Source: an uncultured Erysipelotrichaceae bacterium | GTDB lineage: Bacteria > Bacillota_I > Bacilli_A > Erysipelotrichales > Erysipelotrichaceae | DNA: 36,140 bases | Direction: 5' to 3' | NCBI GenBank assembly: GCA_910586285.1 | Contig: CAJUGR010000001.1 | Coordinates: 1-36,140, forward strand | Shown: in pieces, positions 1-6,481 of the stretch | Layout: every line of letters starts with the position of its first letter | Position numbering within the stretch: position 1 is the stretch's first letter | Translations under genes and position numbers: made by a program | Notes under the pieces: generated by a model | Database searches by the model: none | What the model saw: the letters and a program-made list of their open reading frames with translations, nothing else | Told to the model about the DNA's origin: nothing

Positions 1-53
1 AACCGGTAGGTCGGGAAACCGGCGCCTGGGTTCGAATCCCAGTTCCTCCGCCA
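1..53 (+). tRNA. tRNA-Ser, 3' part only
   Basis: This is the 3' portion of a class II tRNA whose 5' half lies outside the window. A long variable arm is visible (GGTCGGG, loop, CCGGC), followed by a T-arm CTGGG-TTCGAAT-CCCAG, an acceptor strand, discriminator G and an encoded CCA. The long variable arm with discriminator G fits serine rather than leucine. The anticodon is not in the window, so the isoacceptor cannot be named. Confidence 0.8.
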
Positions 54-90
54 TTTTATGAAACAGAAAAATCGAGAATTGTTAAAACAT

Positions 91-167
<77 letters not shown>

Positions 168-170
168 AAT

Positions 171-246
171 GGTTCCTTAGCTCAGTTGGTAGAGCAAAGG
201 ACTGAAAATCCTTGTGTCCCCAGTTCAATTCTGGGAGGAACCACCA
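171..246 (+). tRNA. tRNA-Phe (GAA anticodon)
   Basis: This is a 76-nt class I tRNA with acceptor GGTTCCT/AGGAACC, a D-arm GCTCAGTTGGTAGAGC, anticodon loop CTGAAAA (GAA) and T-arm CCCAG-TTCAATT-CTGGG, ending in an encoded CCA. It is the last tRNA of the cluster and is followed 10 nt later by an intrinsic terminator. Confidence 0.97.
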
Positions 247-256
247 TCGAAAAAAC

Positions 257-290
257 AGCATTTTAACTTATGAGTTAGAATGCTTTTTTC
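257..290 (+). terminator. Rho-independent terminator of the tRNA cluster
   Basis: A 12-bp stem (AGCATTTTAACT with AGTTAGAATGCT, one T:G wobble) closes a TATG loop and runs straight into six Ts at 284-289. It sits directly after tRNA-Phe and ends the tRNA transcript. Confidence 0.92.
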
Positions 291-372
291 AATATCGGCA
301 GAGAAAAACAATTTCGGCTTACTTCACTTTTATCAAAGAATTGATCTTGATTGAAAAAAAGCGCAAAAACTT

Positions 373-401
373 TTGGGAAACTGCTTATTGTCGTGTATAT
401 A
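373..401 (+). promoter_or_regulatory. candidate sigma-A promoter for the sigma-region-4-like gene
   Basis: TTGGGA (373-378), a 17-nt spacer, then TATATA (396-401). The predicted start is ~25 nt before the GGAGG site at 421, which leaves a short leader. It follows the tRNA terminator, so the gene at 434 needs its own promoter. Confidence 0.5.
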
Positions 402-433
402 AAAGGGAAGACAATAATAGGGAGGCAGAAGTG

Positions 434-943
434 ATGTGCAATGATGAAAAGCGAGTAATGAATGAAAAGGCAACGATTCAAGCGGTAAAACTACAATTAC
501 AGTTTTTAGCAAAGAATGCTTGGATGTTAGGTCAAGACCATCATATGGTGGAAGATTCCAATGATCTGATGGATTTTATTTCTTATACAAGAAGTGTGAT
601 AACGGTTCCTCATGATCACGCTTTTCATACTTTTACTTCTCCCGTCATTGAAGCGATGCGACGCCAAGAGAATATGATGGATTATCAAAAGCAGAAGCAA
701 CAAGAGCTTTTACGACATATGACGTTTTTAGTTCGTGCAATAGACTTACTGCCGCAAAAAGAAAAGCGCTGCATTTCCATGAAATATATGATGCATGCCG
801 CCTACTTACAAATTGCCCGGGAAATGGAAATATCATTCAGTACGGTAGGCCGGACGCTGCGACGTGCTTATCTGCATTTGGCTCAATTACTGCAGTTAGA
901 AGTATATGAGGCTGATATTGAAAAGGAAAAGCCATCCCTATAA
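434..943 (+). CDS. sigma-70 region 4-like HTH DNA-binding protein
   Basis: A 169-residue protein of unknown specific role. The C-terminal third (about residues 100-155) resembles a sigma-70 region 4 or ArpU-type helix-turn-helix: a leucine-rich lead-in (LLPQKEKRCISMKYM), a helix ending AREME, a turn ISFS, and a recognition helix TVGRTLRRAYLHLA. The N-terminal part is polar, helical and unrecognised, and no region 2 is visible, so it is not a complete sigma factor. The start is ATG 434, placed 8 nt after GGAGG (421-425); GTG 431 is a possible alternative. The open frame continues upstream to 212 but overlaps tRNA-Phe and its terminator, so that extension is not real. It could be a small transcriptional regulator or a domesticated phage-type regulator. 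Confidence 0.8.
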   Translation: MCNDEKRVMNEKATIQAVKLQLQFLAKNAWMLGQDHHMVEDSNDLMDFISYTRSVITVPHDHAFHTFTSPVIEAMRRQENMMDYQKQKQQELLRHMTFLVRAIDLLPQKEKRCISMKYMMHAAYLQIAREMEISFSTVGRTLRRAYLHLAQLLQLEVYEADIEKEKPSL

Positions 944-986
944 AACAGTTTTTTTATTAATTTTGATATGTTTGCTTGATTTATGA

Positions 987-1014
987 TTGATTAATCATTG
1001 AAAACGAGTAAAAT
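987..1014 (+). promoter_or_regulatory. candidate sigma-A promoter for ktrBA
   Basis: TTGATT (987-992), a 16-nt spacer, and TAAAAT (1009-1014), giving a leader of about 65 nt before ktrB. The leader contains the perfect inverted repeat at 1032-1053. Confidence 0.5.
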
Positions 1015-1031
1015 AGAGGATGTAGCGTTAA

Positions 1032-1053
1032 GGTAAGAAAAGTGATTCTTACC
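1032..1053 (+). promoter_or_regulatory. perfect inverted repeat in the ktrBA leader
   Basis: GGTAAGAA (1032-1039), a 6-nt loop and TTCTTACC (1046-1053) form a perfect 8-bp dyad between the candidate promoter and the ktrB ribosome-binding site. No U-tract follows, so it is not a terminator. It could be an operator or a structure that controls ribosome access. It is far too short to be a c-di-AMP (ydaO) riboswitch, which precedes ktrAB in some Bacilli. Confidence 0.45.
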
Positions 1054-1084
1054 AGAATGCAAAGGATAGAAAAGAAGGTTCCGT

Positions 1085-2479
1085 ATGGTTCAGTATTTAC
1101 ATTCTTTCTTTGGCTTTAAGCATTTAACTCCGGCACAGAAAATTGCGGCGAGTTTTTTGCTTGTCATTTTATTGGGCACAGTACTGTTAATGTTACCGAT
1201 TTCCCATCGAGATCATCAAATGTATTCGCTCATTGATGCGTTATTTACGGCTACCAGTGCGACTTGTGTGACCGGCTTGGTTGTAAATGTTACCGTGCAG
1301 GAGTTTACGATATTCGGTCAGGCTGTTATTTTGTTGTTAATCCAGATCGGCGGGCTGGGTTTAATGACGCTGATGGCGGTATTTATCCTGTTGCTGAAGA
1401 GTCGGCTGTCAATGCATGAAAAAATGGCGATGAAGGAAATGTTGAATCAAGATCAAGTATTTAATATGCATCGTTTTTTGATGGATATTTTGAAATATAC
1501 ACTGTTATTTGAGGGGTGTGGAATGGTGGTGCTGGCGCTGCGTTTTATCCCCGATTTCGGGATTATGCGCGGTTTGTTTAAGGCACTGTTTGTATCTGTT
1601 TCCGCTTTCTGTAATGCCGGATTTGATAATTTAGGCGCAGTTAGCCTGATCGATTATGTTCATGATCCCCTGGTAATTATTCCCGTGATGGCTTTGATTG
1701 TATTGGGAGGCTTGGGATTCGCAGTATGGTTTGATTTGCGCGATAAAATTAAGTTATGGCTCAAACGGGAAATCAGCTTGGAGAAGTTCCGAAAGTCATT
1801 GAGTCTCCATACGAAAATCGTGTTATTTATGACAATGGAGCTGATTGCGGTAACGGCTATTTTTCTTTTCTTATTGGAATTTCAAAATAAGGGAACGATC
1901 GGTTCGTTTCAATGGTGGGAAAAAGGTTTGACTTCGTTATTTGAATCCGTGACCTTGAGAACTGCCGGTTTTGCGAGCGTTAATTATGCACAATTAACAA
2001 TGGCATCGAAATTCCTCATGATCTTGGTGATGTTTGTCGGCGGTTCTCCTGGAGGTACAGCAGGCGGCGTTAAGACAACGACCTTGGCTGTCCTGGTGTT
2101 GTTTATCATTGCCAATCTGCGCGGACATATCCATACCGTTATGTTTCGCCGTTCGATTTCCCGTGAGATTATTGTGCGGGCAATGAGTATCTTTTTTATC
2201 AACCTGCTCACACTGATTACCGGAGTCTTTCTATTATGCATCTTGGAAGACAAAGCATTTATTGATTTGCTATTTGAGGCAACCAGTGCGTTGGCTACGG
2301 TCGGTTTGACTTTGGGCATCACATCCTCATTGAGCTTGGGCGGCAAAATCATCATCATTCTTTTGATGTTTGTCGGACGCATCGGTATCACTACGTTTGT
2401 GATGTCATTGGTGTCTCATCATAATTTAAAACAGCATAACGCTGTCGCGTATCCAAACGGAACCATTATCGTCGGATAG
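1085..2479 (+). CDS. ktrB: KtrB/TrkH-type potassium uptake channel subunit
   Basis: The membrane-embedded ion-conducting subunit of a Ktr K+ transporter, driven by the membrane potential with or without Na+. It has 464 residues, the usual KtrB length, and a hydrophobic pattern of four pseudo-repeated M1-P-M2 units. The four pore loops, each with the selectivity glycine, are readable in order: ATCVTGL, FCNAGFD, LRTAGFA and LATVGLTLG. A glycine-rich gating loop (GGSPGGTAGG) is seen in the third unit. ATG 1085 follows an AGAAGG-like site. The gene for the cytoplasmic gating ring, ktrA, starts 14 nt after the stop, so the two are co-transcribed and act as one complex. Confidence 0.95.
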   Translation: MVQYLHSFFGFKHLTPAQKIAASFLLVILLGTVLLMLPISHRDHQMYSLIDALFTATSATCVTGLVVNVTVQEFTIFGQAVILLLIQIGGLGLMTLMAVFILLLKSRLSMHEKMAMKEMLNQDQVFNMHRFLMDILKYTLLFEGCGMVVLALRFIPDFGIMRGLFKALFVSVSAFCNAGFDNLGAVSLIDYVHDPLVIIPVMALIVLGGLGFAVWFDLRDKIKLWLKREISLEKFRKSLSLHTKIVLFMTMELIAVTAIFLFLLEFQNKGTIGSFQWWEKGLTSLFESVTLRTAGFASVNYAQLTMASKFLMILVMFVGGSPGGTAGGVKTTTLAVLVLFIIANLRGHIHTVMFRRSISREIIVRAMSIFFINLLTLITGVFLLCILEDKAFIDLLFEATSALATVGLTLGITSSLSLGGKIIIILLMFVGRIGITTFVMSLVSHHNLKQHNAVAYPNGTIIVG

Positions 2480-2493
2480 GGAAGGAGAACAAA

Positions 2494-3177
2494 ATGAAAG
2501 TATTGAAGCGGACAAAAAAACAATATGCGGTTTTGGGGTTGGGCGTATTCGGCTCCACGGTAGCCAAAACCTTAAGTAAATATGATTGTGAAGTCTTGGC
2601 ACTGGATATCGACATCAAATGTGTCAATCGTTTGGCTGATATGGTAACGCAGGCCATGCAATGCGATATTACTGATTTAGAACAACTCCGGGCAACGGGA
2701 ATTTCCGATTGTGATGTGGCCATCGTAGGTATGGGAAATCACTTGGAGGAGACGGTACTTGCCATTATCAATCTGAAAGAATTGGAAGTACCCTATGTTG
2801 TTGCCAAGGCAAAAAATAAACGATACATGCAGATTTTTTCATCAGTCGGAGCCAATCGTGTCGTTCGTCCGGAAAAAGAAATGGGGCGCGTGGTTGCCAA
2901 AAGTCTGTTAAGCAATAACATTGTGGATATGATCGACATTGATGATGAATACAGTATGGTGGAATTAGAGACACCGCTTTCCTGGGTTGGTAAGAGTTTG
3001 AAGGAATTGGATGCCCGCCGTCGCTATGGCGTCAATGTTTTAGGCATTCGCCGTCCCCAAGATAAAAAACTGTCGATGTCCCCGGATGCGGATTATATCA
3101 TTGATGCGTGTGATCACTTGGTTGTCATTGCCGATGCGGATATGTTTGCCAAGTTGGATGAGTTCAATAAAATTTAA
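2494..3177 (+). CDS. ktrA: KtrA/TrkA-type cytoplasmic K+ uptake regulator (RCK)
   Basis: The cytosolic RCK subunit that forms the nucleotide-gated ring under KtrB. The protein has 227 residues. A Rossmann-type RCK_N domain opens with VLGLGVFGS (GxGxxG) and a following acidic strand end (LALDID) typical of NAD(H)/ATP binding. An RCK_C domain occupies about residues 140-225 and may bind c-di-AMP in relatives. AAGGAG precedes the ATG by about 6 nt. The gene is in an operon with ktrB and is closed by an intrinsic terminator 6 nt after its stop. Confidence 0.95.
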   Translation: MKVLKRTKKQYAVLGLGVFGSTVAKTLSKYDCEVLALDIDIKCVNRLADMVTQAMQCDITDLEQLRATGISDCDVAIVGMGNHLEETVLAIINLKELEVPYVVAKAKNKRYMQIFSSVGANRVVRPEKEMGRVVAKSLLSNNIVDMIDIDDEYSMVELETPLSWVGKSLKELDARRRYGVNVLGIRRPQDKKLSMSPDADYIIDACDHLVVIADADMFAKLDEFNKI

Positions 3178-3182
3178 GCTTG

Positions 3183-3206
3183 ACTGTGCGAAAGCACAGT
3201 TTTTTG
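3183..3206 (+). terminator. Rho-independent terminator of ktrBA
   Basis: ACTGTGC, a GAAA tetraloop and GCACAGT form a perfect 7-bp stem followed by seven Ts (3200-3206). Confidence 0.93.
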
Positions 3207-3253
3207 TCACTTTTGCCTATCACTTTAATACAATATAATATGGAGGAATGTAT

Positions 3254-3559
3254 ATGGTGGAAGTGAAAAGCCTTCAACTGTTTGATAAGTCATTTATTGG
3301 GATGTATTTACATCTGCCCGGTTATCCTTTGTATATGATTATTTCCACAAAAACCATATTGGCGCAAAATATGCTGGATATTAATTACTTTCGCAAAGAA
3401 CTGCCGGTGTCCGTCATCATTTGTGAATATCGTTATGGTTTTCAGGCAATGCTGAACGCTAAAGTGATCGCAATGAATGATGCGGCAAGAGCCCATGGAG
3501 TCACATTGGAAATGAAAGGAAAAGAGGCATTGCGTCTTTGTGAAAACAGCACATCGTAA
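3254..3559 (+). CDS. yunC: YunC-like DUF1805 protein
   Basis: A small protein of 101 residues matching the DUF1805/YunC family in length and pattern: a GYPLYMII strand, LDINYF in the middle, and the terminal MKGKEAL motif. The biochemical role is unknown. ATG 3254 is preferred over ATG 3248 because GGAGG (3242-3246) lies 7 nt from the former and only 1 nt from the latter. The candidate promoter upstream (TTGTCA-N19-TACAAT around 3204-3234) overlaps the ktrA terminator's U-tract. The gene overlaps the next one by 20 nt, so the two are translationally linked. yunB and yunC are also neighbours in Bacillus, which supports both calls. Confidence 0.85.
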   Translation: MVEVKSLQLFDKSFIGMYLHLPGYPLYMIISTKTILAQNMLDINYFRKELPVSVIICEYRYGFQAMLNAKVIAMNDAARAHGVTLEMKGKEALRLCENSTS

Positions 3560-4256
3560 GCAACATCACTGGCGCCGCAATCGTATCTTTTTTGGGTTGG
3601 GATTGGTTGTGGCGCTGTTTGTATGGTGGGTGCATTCTTTCAATACTTATATGGAACCGCGGTTACAGGCCATAGCGAAACAAAATGTTGTTTTTGCGAT
3701 CAATAACATTACCCATTCCGTATTAACGGATATGGAATACGATCCGCAGGAATTGATTCATACTACAACGTTAGAAGATGGTACCATTGTTTCGATTGAA
3801 TATGATTCTTATCGTTTAAACCAGATTTTGTATACAGCTTTGGATACAATTGATGAAAGCTTGGATGAGGAAGATAACCATCAGGGACATTCCGATGGTG
3901 ATGAAATTTATTTTAAAAACGGTGCGGTATATGAATGCCCGTTGGGCTTACTGACCAAAATTCCCTTTTTGGCCAACTGGGGCCCGCGAATCCCGATCCG
4001 CTTGAAACTATTGAATGATGTGACCGGAGAGATCAAAGTGGAAAGCACCCCCTACGGCTTAAACAATACTTTGGTACGCATATATATGGAAATCAGTGTC
4101 AAAACACAAGTCATTACTTTATTGAGTACATCCGAAATGGAAACGAGTACAGAAATACCGATTATCGTTCAGGTTGTGAACGGGAAGATCCCACAGATAT
4201 CACCCTATTATTCACTGAATGGAAGCAATTCATCAGGTGATGAAACGCAAAAGTAA
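3540..4256 (+). CDS. yunB: YunB-like sporulation protein
   Basis: The protein has 238 residues. A basic N-terminus (RKQHHWRRNR) precedes one membrane segment (about residues 15-30, FFGLGLVVALFVWW). An extracytoplasmic domain then starts with the family-typical block of a Pro-containing turn (YMEPRLQAIAKQ) and AINNITHSVL. In Bacillus subtilis YunB is made under sigma-E in the mother cell and is needed for normal spore formation; its molecular function is not defined. The start is GTG 3540, with GAGG 12 nt upstream inside yunC. An acidic insert (about residues 105-122) is a local peculiarity. Its presence suggests the organism sporulates. Confidence 0.85.
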   Translation: MKTAHRKQHHWRRNRIFFGLGLVVALFVWWVHSFNTYMEPRLQAIAKQNVVFAINNITHSVLTDMEYDPQELIHTTTLEDGTIVSIEYDSYRLNQILYTALDTIDESLDEEDNHQGHSDGDEIYFKNGAVYECPLGLLTKIPFLANWGPRIPIRLKLLNDVTGEIKVESTPYGLNNTLVRIYMEISVKTQVITLLSTSEMETSTEIPIIVQVVNGKIPQISPYYSLNGSNSSGDETQK

Positions 4257-4306
4257 CCTTTTTTGTGAAAAAAGCATACTGTTTCATAGTTTGTTACATG
4301 GAACCT

Positions 4307-4335
4307 TTGAAATCTGATGGAAAATAGTGTATGAT
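4307..4335 (+). promoter_or_regulatory. strong sigma-A promoter for the thioredoxin-like lipoprotein
   Basis: TTGAAA (4307-4312), an exact 17-nt spacer and TATGAT (4330-4335). The leader is about 25 nt and contains AGGAG at 4352-4356. Confidence 0.8.
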
Positions 4336-4367
4336 AGAGAAGAAAGAAGATAGGAGCGATTTCAGAG

Positions 4368-4817
4368 ATGAAAAAAATGATAGCATTACTATTATGCTTA
4401 GCAGCTTTGACAGGATGCTTCCCTGATTCCAGTGGTGTGGTTCATGCCGGCGCCAAAGAGGCGATAGCGGTATTTGAAAGCAAGGATGATATGATTTTGG
4501 TGGTTGGTAAATCTACTTGCGGCGCCTGTGAAGAATTCCAAAAAGTATTGGATGAGATGGTAAAGAATTACGATATTCGTATTACCGAGGTTTATATGGA
4601 CGATGATCCGACGATTGATGAAGAGACAGGCGAGAAGTCATATCCAGAATATGAAGAACTGGAACAGTATATCGGTGTTGTCGCAGGAACGCCAACGGTA
4701 TACTTTGTTCAGGAAGGTGTCATTAAGGGAGTATTTACCGGTTCGGTTTCCTATGATACATTTAAAAACAAAGTGGATAAATATGGTTTCTTAAAAGAAG
4801 CAGAGAAAGAAGAATAA
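4368..4817 (+). CDS. thioredoxin-fold lipoprotein
   Basis: A 149-residue secreted, lipid-anchored thiol protein. The signal peptide (MKKMIALLLCLAAL) ends in a lipobox LTGC, so Cys17 should be lipidated and the protein tethered outside the membrane. The thioredoxin fold follows, with an active-site CGAC (K-S-T-CGAC), an acidic helix-strand segment, and the cis-proline loop GTPTVYF. CxxC plus cis-Pro makes an oxidoreductase of extracytoplasmic disulfides likely, but whether it oxidises, reduces or isomerises cannot be read from the sequence. It is monocistronic between its own promoter and a terminator. Confidence 0.9.
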   Translation: MKKMIALLLCLAALTGCFPDSSGVVHAGAKEAIAVFESKDDMILVVGKSTCGACEEFQKVLDEMVKNYDIRITEVYMDDDPTIDEETGEKSYPEYEELEQYIGVVAGTPTVYFVQEGVIKGVFTGSVSYDTFKNKVDKYGFLKEAEKEE

Positions 4818-4838
4818 GTGAACGGTTTATAAAAAGGT

Positions 4839-4882
4839 AAGCGAGCTATCAAACGCATTTGTTTTGGCAGCTCGCTTTTATT
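4839..4882 (+). terminator. Rho-independent terminator after the lipoprotein gene
   Basis: AAGCGAGCT (4839-4847) pairs with AGCTCGCTT (4869-4877), with further pairing inside the loop (CAAA/TTTG), and is followed by a short T-rich tail. Confidence 0.8.
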
Positions 4883-4918
4883 TGGCGATCACAGTAAATT
4901 ATAGGAGATGTGCTGTCT

Positions 4919-5015
4919 ATGAAAGACACGGAAACATTATCACATACAAGCGATATTTGTAAATACCATATAATAATTCCAAAATATAGGCGAAGAAAGT
5001 GTTGTGGTTGTCAAG
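4919..5015 (+). pseudogene. IS200-type tnpA transposase, 5' fragment
   Basis: From ATG 4919 the frame reads a clear IS200/IS605 TnpA N-terminus for about 28 codons (MKDTETLSHT, then CKYHIIIPKYRRR). It then loses all resemblance, and the frame stops at 5057. The HUH (His-hydrophobic-His) motif and the catalytic tyrosine are absent, so this is a dead 5' remnant. GGAG upstream (4903) is a relic of its translation start. The surrounding 480 nt hold no intact gene, only inverted repeats. Confidence 0.8.
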
Positions 5016-5103
5016 TCTTCAATGGACCTTCTTGGTTCTACTGCAAAATATCCTTATAGGGCGGGTACATACCACATCTGATAGGCGTGGTATTGATAAA
5101 AAA

Positions 5104-5246
5104 AACATGAACTTCAGAATGATGGAAGTTCATGTCAGAAGCACTAGGCTTCAAATTTTTCAGGCTGAGCCTGAAATGAGAAAAGGATAGAAAGTTTGAA
5201 AACTTAGAGGGAGAAATATAAGGTAAGTGCTTATTTCTCTTACCTT
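5104..5246. repeat. three perfect inverted repeats in the IS-relic spacer
   Basis: There are three separate dyads. The first is ACATGAACTTC/GAAGTTCATGT (5104-5114 with 5124-5134, 11 bp, 9-nt loop). The second is TTTCAGGCT/AGCCTGAAA (5158-5166 with 5168-5176, 9 bp around a single G). The third is AAGGTAAG/CTTACCTT (5220-5227 with 5239-5246). In the third, GAGAAAT (5212-5218) could instead pair with ATTTCTC (5233-5239), so two folds compete. They may be subterminal hairpins left by an IS200-type element, or regulatory structures before the gene at 5362. No gene is seen from 5060 to 5361. Confidence 0.55.
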
Positions 5247-5361
5247 GATCATAGTATACAAGAAACGTTTAAAAAGAATTTCAATCTATTATGGAGAATT
5301 ATGTGATTTTGTGATCTTCGAACATCTATAATTCGTGATATAATAACATGGAGGTGATCCT

Positions 5362-5766
5362 ATGGAAATTCGCATATTCGATGAGGAAGCATTACAGGCA
5401 GCTGCGCAGAAAGCCTTTCCCGATGCCTATGTGGAAATAACCCAGGGTGATTTATATCTGAATGGGAAAGAAGCAGGACGATATCGGGCACCGTGGTTGA
5501 ATCAAGAATTTTATGTGAGTACGGAGTATGCGTATATTGATCAAATTGAAAACGGTAATCGTATTCGCTCTAAGCTTCATATCCCTTGCGTATTGGTAAA
5601 ACAAGATCCGTATGAAGTGATCTATGATGCTCGCAGTTGTTTTTATGCGGCCTATCAATCGGATGGTGGGATAATGTTTACGAAATATGTAGAGTTAGCA
5701 CCACAGTTGGGTAAGGATATGGAACTGATTGAAGCCTTGACACCGGTCAGTCAATGCTCGATTTAA
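5362..5766 (+). CDS. hypothetical protein, 134 residues
   Basis: I do not recognise this protein. It has a near-ideal ribosome-binding site (GGAGGTGATC, 5350-5359) immediately before ATG 5362, normal codon use and a mixed alpha/beta pattern. It has no signal peptide or membrane segment, so it is probably cytosolic and soluble. Notable segments are an N-terminal helix (residues 7-18), then alternating strands rich in Tyr (RAPWLNQEFYVSTEY) and a C-terminal helix. It stands alone between decayed DNA on both sides, and no partner gene is evident. Confidence 0.7.
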   Translation: MEIRIFDEEALQAAAQKAFPDAYVEITQGDLYLNGKEAGRYRAPWLNQEFYVSTEYAYIDQIENGNRIRSKLHIPCVLVKQDPYEVIYDARSCFYAAYQSDGGIMFTKYVELAPQLGKDMELIEALTPVSQCSI

Positions 5767-5929
5767 ATCTTACTTTTTTCAAGAAAAAATTTTAAGGTAC
5801 GAACCAAACGCCGAAAGAAGTATCCTAGTAAATGGAAACACGATACGATGGTTTGCGCAATTCGGAGGGAATTGTCATTTTTGTGTATATTTCCATAAAC
5901 AACAAAACATACAGCATAATGTGGAAGGT

Positions 5930-6152
5930 GAAATCCCCTGTGACACAATGATTTTAGAAGCGATAAAGAAAAGGAAAACAGCGGGGAGATCCCAAAAGAT
6001 GCGAACACTGAAGACAAAGATGATGTTTTCAACATTATGGGCGGCGCATTAACCGGAGATATCACAAACATCATGATGTATATGGGATGAGTTGGATGGC
6101 CGGGGAAATCCTCTGGTATCTGTTATACAAGCGCAAAATGAAAGAAGAATAG
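5930..6152 (+). pseudogene. decayed reading frames in the spacer before the helicase gene
   Basis: The 715 nt after the gene ending at 5766 hold no intact CDS. From about 5943 one frame reads an acidic stretch (GEIPKDANTEDKDDVFN, then MGGALTGDITN) ending at TGA 6088-6090. In a shifted frame from 6087 there is MSWMAGEILWYLLYKRKMKEE up to TAG 6150-6152, which looks like the tail of a membrane protein with a basic end. The adjoining frames suggest a frameshifted remnant. I cannot name its family. Confidence 0.4.
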
Positions 6153-6160
6153 TTTAAATA

Positions 6161-6327
6161 AAATCGCCTTCTCAGGAGTGCGATTTAATATTACGATATA
6201 GTAAAGGACGCATAAATAGGGGAAATTATGCGTCCTTCACCATATTATAGGGGATAGAATGATATACGTAAATTAGGGATAGTTTTAGGGGATTCATTTA
6301 CGTATCGGCAAGCTATTATCTCTTGCC
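6161..6327. repeat. cluster of four perfect hairpins with TAGGGGA motifs
   Basis: Four dyads occur within 170 nt: AAATCGC/GCGATTT (6161-6167, 6180-6186); AAGGACGCATAA/TTATGCGTCCTT (6204-6215, 6226-6237, 12 bp); ATACGTAAAT/ATTTACGTAT (6264-6273, 6296-6305, 10 bp); and GGCAAG/CTTGCC (6307-6312, 6322-6327). The loops and the gap between hairpins carry TAGGGGA or TAGGGAT four times. None is followed by a U-tract. They lie upstream of the helicase promoter rather than in its leader. They could be a small structured RNA or a non-autonomous mobile-element remnant. Confidence 0.5.
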
Positions 6328-6411
6328 AAGTATAGTATATCCAATCTGAAATGAAAAATATGTCGAACGATGAAAGTGATAAAACTTTTTTCCTTCTTTG
6401 TATCAACCAAT

Positions 6412-6440
6412 TTGACGTACTATAAGCGCTGTGTTAAACT
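6412..6440 (+). promoter_or_regulatory. candidate sigma-A promoter for the DEAD-box helicase
   Basis: TTGACG (6412-6417), a 17-nt spacer and TAAACT (6435-6440), leaving a leader of about 35 nt with GAAGG just before ATG 6482. Confidence 0.6.
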
Positions 6441-6481
6441 TAATAGGCTATTGACAATGTTCATGCAGAAAGAAGGTCACA

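Noticed and set aside
212..433. 74 extra N-terminal codons for the sigma-region-4-like protein
   Set aside because: They overlap tRNA-Phe and its terminator; the GGAGG at 421 marks the start at 434.
944..1084. A c-di-AMP (ydaO) riboswitch before ktrB, as in some Bacilli
   Set aside because: The leader is only ~65 nt and holds just one short dyad; the riboswitch needs well over 100 nt.
4999..5190. A 63-codon open frame in the IS200 relic region
   Set aside because: No ribosome-binding site, and it runs through two perfect palindromes; its translation resembles nothing.
6161..6327. CRISPR array
   Set aside because: The units are different palindromes, not identical direct repeats with spacers, and no cas gene is present.
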